DNA of 21,100 bases from JBKHXU01 sp046565865 (GTDB lineage: Bacteria > Pseudomonadota > Gammaproteobacteria > Acidiferrobacterales > Sulfurifustaceae): assembly GCA_046565865.1 (NCBI GenBank), contig JBKHXU010000212.1, positions 1 to 21,100 of the forward strand. The letters run 5' to 3'. The notes under the pieces were generated by a model. The model did no database searches. It was not told the origin of the DNA and worked only from the letters and a program-made list of their open reading frames with translations. A program made the position numbers and the translations under genes. The first letter of the stretch is position 1. Each line of letters starts with the position of its first letter. Positions 7,441 through 13,455 of the stretch are shown here, piece by piece.

Positions 7441-7515
7441 GAGCAAATCCTGCCGGCTCGGCCGGACGGTGCGGCTGGCGGTCGCGATAGCGATGTGACC
7501 AAGACACAGAGCTAA
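7174..7515 (+). CDS. csoS1B: Carboxysome shell hexamer protein, C-terminally extended (CsoS1B type)
   Basis: A 113-residue BMC shell protein, nearly identical to the preceding one over its first 95 residues, then with an extra tail (RPDGAAGGRDSDVTKTQS). A longer C-terminus is how CsoS1B differs from CsoS1A and CsoS1C in H. neapolitanus, hence the name. The start is the ATG at 7174, spaced 6 bases from GGAG at 7164-7167; a TTG two codons upstream is not needed. The pore motif FVGGGYV and the hexamer-edge residues are unchanged, so mixed hexamers with the neighbouring paralog are plausible. Changes within the shared part are few (N3S, M6T, I82V, A87T and positions near 91-94). Confidence 0.94.
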   Translation: MASEKTGIALGMIETRGLVPAIEAADAMTKASEVRLIGRQFVGGGYVTVLVRGETGAVNAAVRAGADACERVGDGLAAAHIVARPHTEVEQILPARPDGAAGGRDSDVTKTQS

Positions 7516-7564
7516 GGCTTTAACCACTGCCCGCAGTAGTACCGAGCGGCGGAGGAGGCGAGAC

Positions 7565-7846
7565 GTGAGCGATAGCATCAGTGCGCCAGAACACTGGCAG
7601 TTGTCCGGACGCCCACCCTCGCTTTTTCGCCGCTTTCAGTTCAGCGGTTACGCCGAGACGCGCGGGTTTCTCGATCGGCTGGGTAAGCTGTCCGAGGCCA
7701 CCAAATATTATCCGGACATCAGCTTCGGCACCGGCTACGCCAACATTACCGTGCACGCGCGCGACGGCAAGGCATTGACCGCCGACGATGTCGATTTTGC
7801 CGAGCGCGTGAGCGCCTTGGCCACATCGGGTAACACCGGCGGATGA
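7565..7846 (+). CDS. acRAF: Alpha-carboxysome RuBisCO assembly factor (pterin dehydratase-like)
   Basis: A 93-residue member of the pterin-4a-carbinolamine dehydratase (DCoH) fold that, in alpha-carboxysome operons, works as a RuBisCO assembly chaperone rather than an enzyme. The family pattern is visible in FQFSGYAETRGFLDRLGKLSEATKYYPDISFGTGYANITVHARDGKALTADD (read in parts). The paired catalytic histidines of true dehydratases are Y48-Y49 here, while the later His (H64) remains. Loss of that pair agrees with a non-enzymatic role. The start is GTG 7565, behind a strong GGAGGAGG. Its stop overlaps the next start (ATGA), so it is translationally coupled to mcdA. Confidence 0.92.
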   Translation: MSDSISAPEHWQLSGRPPSLFRRFQFSGYAETRGFLDRLGKLSEATKYYPDISFGTGYANITVHARDGKALTADDVDFAERVSALATSGNTGG

Positions 7847-8478
7847 CGGCGACCGTTTACGCGGTAGCCAACCATAAAGGCGGCGTCGGCAAAACGACGA
7901 TCGCGATGAATCTCGCAGCCGGGCTTGCTCGCCGCGGCCGCTGCGTCGTGTTGGACGCCGATCCACAAAGCTCGGCGACGTTATGGGCGCAGGCGGCGAT
8001 GCCGGCGCGATTCCCGGTTGCGGTGGTGCCGGCCGAGGGCGGCGTGGATGCGGCGCTTGCCGAGTTGCGTGGGCGGCACGACTACATCGTCATCGACTGT
8101 CCGCCGGCGACCGATGCGAAGCAAACGCAGGCGGCCTTGGCGAGCGCCGCGGTATTGTTGATCCCGGTGCTGCCGTCGCCGATGGACTTGTGGGCCACGG
8201 CGCGCATCGAGACCATGGTCAACGGGGCTTGCGGCGACAACCCGCGGCTCAAGGCGCGCATCGTCATCAATCAACTCGAGACACGCAACGCGTTGACGCA
8301 CGCGTTGGGCGGCGCGTTGAGCGAGGTGGCGGTGCCGGCATTGCAGAACGGGCTGTACCGGCGTGCGGCCTATCGGACCGCGGCGCTCGAGGGCGCGAGC
8401 GTTTACGATATCGGCGGACGCGGACGGCAAGCGGTGGCCGAGGTCGATGCCCTGATCGAGGAGGTTTTACGCTTATGA
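7843..8478 (+). CDS. mcdA: ParA-type carboxysome-positioning ATPase McdA
   Basis: A 211-residue ParA/MinD-family ATPase. McdA dimerises with ATP on nucleoid DNA, and gradients of it spread carboxysomes evenly so that both daughter cells inherit them. The deviant Walker A box KGGVGKTT (12-19, including the signature K12), the switch LDADPQSS around D40 and the Walker B YIVIDCPP (81-88) are all intact. The small size is typical of McdA and of ParA proteins without an N-terminal DNA-binding domain. Its start overlaps the acRAF stop and its stop overlaps the mcdB start (ATGA in both cases), so the three are one translational unit. Position inside the carboxysome operon is the main ground for calling it McdA rather than a plasmid ParA. 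Confidence 0.93.
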   Translation: MTATVYAVANHKGGVGKTTIAMNLAAGLARRGRCVVLDADPQSSATLWAQAAMPARFPVAVVPAEGGVDAALAELRGRHDYIVIDCPPATDAKQTQAALASAAVLLIPVLPSPMDLWATARIETMVNGACGDNPRLKARIVINQLETRNALTHALGGALSEVAVPALQNGLYRRAAYRTAALEGASVYDIGGRGRQAVAEVDALIEEVLRL

Positions 8479-8738
8479 GCGACAACGATCTGGCGTCCAA
8501 ACTGGCGCGCGGCATGCGCCGCGCCAAGCACCCATCCGCACCGGAAACCCCTCCCAGTGGCCCGATCGCGGCCTCGAGCAGTGTCGCGCGCGAGCGCGTG
8601 CTGGAACAGGATGCGAACCCGAACGGCACTTCCTCACGCCGAGCCGAGCGGTTCGCCGATCAAACCGACCAAGCTCCACGGGCGAGCCTCGATCGGCCGT
8701 GGGAAAATCTGCACCCTAAACGCATCTGGCCGGACTAG
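8475..8738 (+). CDS. mcdB: Carboxysome adaptor McdB (alpha type)
   Basis: An 87-residue, mostly disordered, charged protein that bridges McdA to the carboxysome surface and stimulates its ATPase. There is little fold to recognise: a basic N-terminus (SDNDLASKLARGMRRAKHP), a Pro/Ser-rich middle and an acidic-basic C-terminal part. The identification rests on its overlap with mcdA and on its C-terminal end LHPKRIWPD, since alpha-McdB proteins carry a conserved C-terminal tryptophan needed to associate with carboxysomes. The start is ATG 8475, overlapping the mcdA stop as ATGA. A longer frame open from 7983 is only the mcdA region read out of frame. It is the last recognisable carboxysome gene. 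Confidence 0.85.
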   Translation: MSDNDLASKLARGMRRAKHPSAPETPPSGPIAASSSVARERVLEQDANPNGTSSRRAERFADQTDQAPRASLDRPWENLHPKRIWPD

Positions 8739-8771
8739 GCGTTTGCGAGTCCCGTTCAAGGCGCTGCCTGC

Positions 8772-9728
8772 ATGAGTGAAACCCAATTGTCCGTGGTCGA
8801 TGTCGCTGTGGCGGTGGTGCAGCGTTCCGATGGTCGCGTGTTACTCGCCGAGCGCCCGCAACATAAAGTATCGGGTGGCTATTGGGAGTTTCCGGGCGGC
8901 AAGTTCAATGCCGGGGAGAATCCGGAACAGGCGCTGGCGCGCGAGCTGCATGAAGAGATCGGCATCGAGCTTGATACGGCGCATCGCTGGATGACGTATG
9001 AACACGCCTATCCGAACAAAATCGTGCGCCTGCATTTCTTTCGCGTTACCGCCTGGCACGGCACGCCGCGTGGTAACGAGGGGCAGCGCGTGTCCTGGGA
9101 GGACCCGTACGCGCCGAGCGTGAGTCCGTTGCTGCCGGCGAACGACAAGGTGCTGCGCGCATTGTGTCTGGCGCCGGTGTACGCGATCACGGACGCGACC
9201 AAGTACGGCATTAGCGATTTTCTCGGACGACTGGAGCATGCGCTCGACGGCGGTTTGCGCATGGTGCTGGTGCGCGAACGCACGATGGCGCCGGAGCAGC
9301 TGGCGCAGTTCGCGCGCCAAGTGATCGTGCGTGCCCGCAACTACGGTGCGGACGTGCTGATCGAGGCCAACGAATCCATCGCGCGCAAGGTCGGGGCCGA
9401 TGGCGTGCACTCGCAGGCGGCCGACATGCAGCGGCTGCTGGCGCGGCCGAAGATTCGACTGTGGGCAGTGTCGTGCCACAACGCCGCGGAGCTGGCGCAG
9501 GCGGCCAAGCTCGGCGCCGATTTCGTGTTGCTGTCGCCGGTATTGCCCACACCGAGCCATCCGGATCGGCCCGGCATGGGGTGGGCCCGGTTCGCGGAAA
9601 TGGTGCGCGACTATCCGCTGCCGGTCTACGCGCTCGGCGGCATGAGGCCCGAGCTGCTCGATACCGCGGTGCGCCATGGCGCGCACGGCGTCGCGATCCA
9701 CGCGGCTTTCTGGGAACGCGGGCACTAA
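8772..9728 (+). CDS. Nudix hydrolase fused to ThiE-like domain
   Basis: A 318-residue two-domain protein. Residues 1-130 form a MutT-like Nudix domain that should hydrolyse oxidised nucleotides such as 8-oxo-dGTP. The Nudix box is complete at 43-65 (G43, E49, R57, E58, E61, E62, G64), with the preceding GGYWEFPGGK typical of MutT. Residues about 133-315 match the thiamine-phosphate synthase (ThiE) TIM barrel: VRER (167-170), GVHSQAADM, SCHNAAELAQAAKLGADF, SPVLPT (255-260) and ALGG (287-290). The lysine that normally follows the TxT loop is not evident (PSHPD instead), so thiamine synthesis by this domain is doubtful. Such fusions are widespread in gammaproteobacteria. It starts 33 bases after mcdB and may be read through from the carboxysome operon, though a functional link is unlikely. 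Confidence 0.9.
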   Translation: MSETQLSVVDVAVAVVQRSDGRVLLAERPQHKVSGGYWEFPGGKFNAGENPEQALARELHEEIGIELDTAHRWMTYEHAYPNKIVRLHFFRVTAWHGTPRGNEGQRVSWEDPYAPSVSPLLPANDKVLRALCLAPVYAITDATKYGISDFLGRLEHALDGGLRMVLVRERTMAPEQLAQFARQVIVRARNYGADVLIEANESIARKVGADGVHSQAADMQRLLARPKIRLWAVSCHNAAELAQAAKLGADFVLLSPVLPTPSHPDRPGMGWARFAEMVRDYPLPVYALGGMRPELLDTAVRHGAHGVAIHAAFWERGH

Positions 9729-9772
9729 GATTCAAGAAGCGCATGGCGTGACCGACGCCGGCAGTACGATCT

Positions 9773-11854
9773 ATGAATAAGCTGCAACTGCTTTTTCCTT
9801 TCCTCGCCTGGCCGCGGTTGACGGGCGCGACCCTGCGCGCCGATTTGATTGCCGGCATTACGGTCGCTCTCATTTTGGTGCCGCAGTCGATGGCCTACGC
9901 GCAGCTCGCCGGGTTGCCGGTCGTCTACGGGCTGTACGCGTCCTTCGTGCCCGTGATCATCGCCGCGCTGTGGGGCTCGTGCCCGCAGTTGCATACCGGG
10001 CCGGTCGCGATGCTGTCGCTGCTGTCTGCCGCCGCGGTGATCCCGCTGGCCGCGCCCGGCACCGTGTCTTACATCGAACTCTCGATCTTGCTGGCGGTGA
10101 TGGTCGGTGTCATGCGCCTGGCGCTCGGGCTCGCGCGCTTAGGCGTGCTGGTCAATCTCGTCTCGAGCCCGGTCATGGTCGGCTTCACCAATGCCGCGGC
10201 GCTGATTATCGGGCTGTCGCTGCTCAATCAGATCCTCGGCGTACCGATGCCGCGCAGCGATGCGTACTTGGCGGATTTATGGACCGTGATCATGCAGATT
10301 CCACAAATCCATTGGCCGACGTTCGTGTTTGCGCTCGCGGCCTGGGCGCTGATCGTCGGTCTTAATCGACTGGCGCCGCGCTTACCCGCACTGCTGATCA
10401 CGGTGGTGGTCGCGACGGCGGTCAGCGCCTTGGTGGACTTCGAGCATCGTTTGGTCGTGCCGCCCGCGGCCTTGAGCGATACCGAGGAGGCGGGACTGAT
10501 CGAGGATTACCGGCGCACCGCGGCTAAGATTGACGAGCTCAATGCCGCGGCCGTGAGCAAGGGCGCCGAGCTCAAGGCGATGCGCGAACGCGGCGAGGAC
10601 GCGGCGCACCCCACGTTGGCCGCGCGGCTCGCGGACGAAATGGAATTGCTGCGCTTGGAAGCCAAGCTGCTGCGGCAGGACAACGATCGGCGCCGCGTAA
10701 AGCTACATGCCATTCCGCTGGAGCGGGTCGAGGGCGCGAACGGCGCGATGTTTTATCGTGCCGGCAATGCACCGGCCGGTACCACGACCGACGGCCGGCG
10801 TTGGCGCTTCGCCGGCGTGCGCGGCGACAACGTGGTGTTTTCCGCCGGTGGAAGCGTCGTCGGCAATATCCCGCGCGGTCTACCGGCGTTCGCTGCGCCG
10901 GCGTTTCATTGGGACGTTGTGCTGCCGCTCCTGCCAGCGGCGCTGGTGATGGCGCTGATCGGGCTTATGGAAGCGGTCTCGATCTCGAAGGCAATATCGG
11001 CCAAGACCCGGCAGCGGGTGGATGTGAATAAAGAATTGGTGGGGCAGGGACTGGCCAACATCGCCGGCAGTTTCTTCAGCGCGTACGCCGTCAGCGGTTC
11101 GTTCTCGCGCTCGGCGGTGGCCGCGCGCGTCGGTGCGCGCACGGGGCTGTTTGCCATCATCAGTGCGCTCGCCGTCGTCGCCGTGCTGCTGTTTTTCACG
11201 CCGTTGCTGTATCACCTGCCCAAGGCGGTGCTCGCCGTCATCGTCATGATGGCAGTGTTCGGTTTGATTCGGGTGCAGCCGCTGATCCACGCCTGGCGCG
11301 TGGAGCGCGGTGACGCGATCATCGGCCTCGTCACGTTCGTGGCGACCTTGATCATGGCGCCGGCGATCGCCAACGGCATCCTGCTCGGCGTCGTCCTCAC
11401 CGTGGTGGCGTTCCTGTTCAAACTCATGAAACCGCGCGCGGAGATCCTCGGCATGCGCGAGGACGGCGTGCTCGCCGGCCTCGACACGCATGGACTGAAG
11501 CCGGTCAGCGAGGATGTCGTCCCGGTTCGCTTCGACGGTTCGCTGGTGTTCGCCAGCGTCGCCTATTTCGAGGACATCGTGCTCGAGGCGCGCGCGCGTT
11601 TTCCCAAAGCCAAGACCATTCTCATCGTCGGCAGCGGCATGAACCGCATCGACGCCTCGGGCGAGGAAAAGATTCGCGAGCTCGCGCATACCCTGCGCGA
11701 CGCCGGTGTGACGCTCGCGTTCAGCGGACTTAAGAAACAGATCCGCGATGCGTTCGACGCGGGCGGGTTGTCAGAACTTCTCGGCCCGGAAAAAATCTTC
11801 GGCAGCAAAGAGCAGGCGTTGCGGGTGTTGCTGCATGCCGGAGCCAAATCGTAG
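9773..11854 (+). CDS. SulP-family anion transporter with STAS domain and large inserted loop
   Basis: A 693-residue membrane protein of the SLC26/SulP family. The N-terminal signature is clear (LRADLIAGITVALILVPQSMAYAQLAGLP, then PQLHTGPVAMLSLLS at 71-85), as are the helices to about 220, the IPRGLPAF segment at 366-373, the VSGSFSRSAVAARVGARTG-type motif and a C-terminal STAS domain (about 575-690, with LVFASVAYFEDIV and SGMNRIDASGEEKI). Odd is a polar insert at roughly 222-362, including a Glu/Lys/Arg-rich helical stretch (238-310) that looks like a coiled coil followed by a small beta-rich part; family members usually have only a short loop there. Substrate may be sulfate or bicarbonate. 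No strong ribosome binding site is seen before the ATG at 9773. Confidence 0.9.
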   Translation: MNKLQLLFPFLAWPRLTGATLRADLIAGITVALILVPQSMAYAQLAGLPVVYGLYASFVPVIIAALWGSCPQLHTGPVAMLSLLSAAAVIPLAAPGTVSYIELSILLAVMVGVMRLALGLARLGVLVNLVSSPVMVGFTNAAALIIGLSLLNQILGVPMPRSDAYLADLWTVIMQIPQIHWPTFVFALAAWALIVGLNRLAPRLPALLITVVVATAVSALVDFEHRLVVPPAALSDTEEAGLIEDYRRTAAKIDELNAAAVSKGAELKAMRERGEDAAHPTLAARLADEMELLRLEAKLLRQDNDRRRVKLHAIPLERVEGANGAMFYRAGNAPAGTTTDGRRWRFAGVRGDNVVFSAGGSVVGNIPRGLPAFAAPAFHWDVVLPLLPAALVMALIGLMEAVSISKAISAKTRQRVDVNKELVGQGLANIAGSFFSAYAVSGSFSRSAVAARVGARTGLFAIISALAVVAVLLFFTPLLYHLPKAVLAVIVMMAVFGLIRVQPLIHAWRVERGDAIIGLVTFVATLIMAPAIANGILLGVVLTVVAFLFKLMKPRAEILGMREDGVLAGLDTHGLKPVSEDVVPVRFDGSLVFASVAYFEDIVLEARARFPKAKTILIVGSGMNRIDASGEEKIRELAHTLRDAGVTLAFSGLKKQIRDAFDAGGLSELLGPEKIFGSKEQALRVLLHAGAKS

Positions 11855-12029
11855 CGACACAACGTGACGGAGATCGCCTCCGTGCTCGGTTTCGTCGCCG
11901 GCCTTGCACCACCACCGCGCTCGCGCTTGAGCCGGTGCCTCCATGTCATCGTTGCCCGTGCCAAGCGTAGCAGTTCCGTGCCAGCGGCACCGCAAGTAGA
12001 ATGCGTCCTCGCGCTCTCGGAGATTCGGC
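11855..12029. promoter_or_regulatory. Spacer upstream of purC
   Basis: This 175-base stretch holds no credible gene. A possible -10 element TAGAAT lies at 11997-12002, with only a weak -35 candidate (TTCCGT, 11974) 17 bases upstream. GGAG at 12019-12022 is a good ribosome binding site for purC. A small dyad (ACGGAG/CTCCGT, 11867-11883) follows the SulP stop but lacks a T-tract. Confidence 0.35.
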
Positions 12030-12914
12030 ATGACCGAACCGCTGTTCGAATCAAACTTGCGCGCCTTGCCGCTGCTGCATCGGGGCAAGGTGCGCGACAT
12101 CTATGGTATCGACGAGCGCCACATGCTCATCGTCACCAGCGATCGCTTGTCGGCGTTCGATGTGGTGTTGCCGACGCCGATCCCGGGCAAGGGCGAGATA
12201 CTGACGCGGCTTTCCAGCTTCTGGTTCGGGCGCACGCGCAACCTCATTCCCAATCATCTGGTCGATGTGCCGCTGGAGAAAGTAGTTCCGGATGCGGCGG
12301 AGCGTGCGCCGCTTGGCAATCGCGCGATCGTGGTGCGCAAGCTGAAGACCGTGCCGATCGAGGCCGTCGTGCGCGGTTACATCGTCGGTTCCGGCTGGAA
12401 GGAGTACCAGAAAACGGGCAGCGTCTGTGGCATCAAATTGCCATCCGGCCTGGAGGAAGCGGCTCGGCTGCCCGAACCACTGTTCACGCCCTCGACCAAG
12501 GCCGCGGTCGGCATGCACGACGAGAACATCAGTTTCGACCAGGCGGCGACGATCGCGGGTCACGATCTCGTGGAGCAGGTGCGCCGCGCGAGCCTCGCGA
12601 TATATAAGGAGTGTGCGGCGTATGCGCTCACGCGCGGCATCATCATCGCCGACACTAAGTTCGAATACGGCGTCGACGAGCAGGGCCGGCTCACGTTGAT
12701 CGACGAGTGCCTGACGCCCGACTCCTCGCGCTTTTGGCCCGCCGATTCCTATCGGCCCGGCGCCAATCCACCGAGCTTCGACAAGCAGTACGTGCGCGAC
12801 TATTTAGAAAGCATCGGCTGGAACAAGAAGCCGCCGGCGCCGGCGCTGCCGCCCGCGGTCGTGGCCAAGACGGTCGAGAAGTACCGCGAGGCGCTGACCC
12901 GCCTGACCTCCTAG
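12030..12914 (+). CDS. purC: Phosphoribosylaminoimidazole-succinocarboxamide synthase
   Basis: PurC (SAICAR synthetase) joins CAIR and aspartate with ATP in de novo purine synthesis. The 294-residue protein is of the longer, ADE1-like proteobacterial type. Signature segments include GKVRDIY (19-25, nucleotide binding), SDRLSAFD (37-44), RGYIVGSGWKEY (115-126), HDENISFDQA and DECLTPDSSRFW (225-236). The start ATG has GGAG 7 bases upstream and the length is normal. It is a housekeeping gene that marks the end of the rightward block; downstream lies a repeat element and then a convergent copper operon. Confidence 0.97.
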   Translation: MTEPLFESNLRALPLLHRGKVRDIYGIDERHMLIVTSDRLSAFDVVLPTPIPGKGEILTRLSSFWFGRTRNLIPNHLVDVPLEKVVPDAAERAPLGNRAIVVRKLKTVPIEAVVRGYIVGSGWKEYQKTGSVCGIKLPSGLEEAARLPEPLFTPSTKAAVGMHDENISFDQAATIAGHDLVEQVRRASLAIYKECAAYALTRGIIIADTKFEYGVDEQGRLTLIDECLTPDSSRFWPADSYRPGANPPSFDKQYVRDYLESIGWNKKPPAPALPPAVVAKTVEKYREALTRLTS

Positions 12915-12926
12915 ACATCAGCGTCG

Positions 12927-13052
12927 CGCCCTGGAATGAAACGCGGAGGGCGCGAAGCCGAAGCGAAAGACAGTGTTGTCTAAGAAATTTTTGCCGGCGG
13001 TTCTCCGCGGTCTCCGCGTCTTTGCGTACTCTGCGTTCCATTCCAGAGCGCC
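12927..13052. repeat. MITE-like element with imperfect terminal inverted repeats
   Basis: Between the convergent ends of purC and cusF, the arms 12927-12958 and 13021-13052 are inverted copies matching at 26 of 32 positions; CTGGAATG is their conserved core. The interior includes a short tandem of TCTCCGCGGTCTCCGCG type and a small dyad (AGACA/TGTCT). CTCCGCG/CTGCGTT-type dispersed repeats with this look occur in many proteobacterial genomes. It has no coding capacity. It may also act as a two-way transcription stop by forming a long hairpin; that is inference. Confidence 0.65.
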
Positions 13053-13082
13053 GAAATAAGGGCGGGTTGCACCCAGCGACGC

Positions 13083-13391
13083 TCAACGCGACTGCGTCGG
13101 CTGAAGGTTCGTCACCACGTACTGATTGCCTTGCTTTTGGATCTCGAAGCGCACCCGATCGCCGGGTTTGAGCGACTTAAGGTCGACGGCGTCGCCGACG
13201 CGGAAGTCCATGGTCATCGCCGGCCAGCCGAGCGTGGGCACCGGTTCGTGGCTGATATTCACCTTGCCGGTCTTCGCATCCACGCGATTGAGCGTTCCGA
13301 GCGACGCGATCGGGGCCTGTGCCTCAGCGAGGGTGGTTGCCGCCGGGGCCAGCAGCAGCCACAGCGCCATTGCGGTTGATACAGGTTTCAT
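13083..13391 (-). CDS. cusF: CusF-like periplasmic Cu(I)/Ag(I)-binding protein
   Basis: A 102-residue exported copper/silver chaperone that hands metal to the CusCBA efflux pump. A signal peptide occupies about residues 1-24 (hydrophobic MALWLLLAPAATTLAEA, cleaved near AEA). The mature part is the CusF beta-barrel, with the metal site H48, W56, M59, M61 spaced as in E. coli H36/W44/M47/M49; the WPAMTMDF motif is diagnostic. Its ribosome binding site is GAGGAG just before the ATG. It is the last gene of the leftward copper operon, 64 bases after cusA, and its stop faces the repeat element downstream of purC. Confidence 0.94.
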   Translation of the reverse strand: MKPVSTAMALWLLLAPAATTLAEAQAPIASLGTLNRVDAKTGKVNISHEPVPTLGWPAMTMDFRVGDAVDLKSLKPGDRVRFEIQKQGNQYVVTNLQPTQSR

Positions 13392-13455
13392 CGCGAATCT
13401 CCTCTGGGGGTTTCGCTCTTTGACAGACTATCGGTGGCAAGCTTCCGCCGGCCGC

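Noticed and set aside
7983..8738. A 251-codon plus-strand frame containing mcdB
   Set aside because: Only the part from ATG 8475 is real. The upstream part is mcdA read out of frame, and the ATGA overlap at 8475 fits the coupling of the neighbouring genes.
11867..11883. Hairpin ACGGAG/CTCCGT after the SulP stop as a terminator
   Set aside because: The stem is only six base pairs and no T-tract follows.
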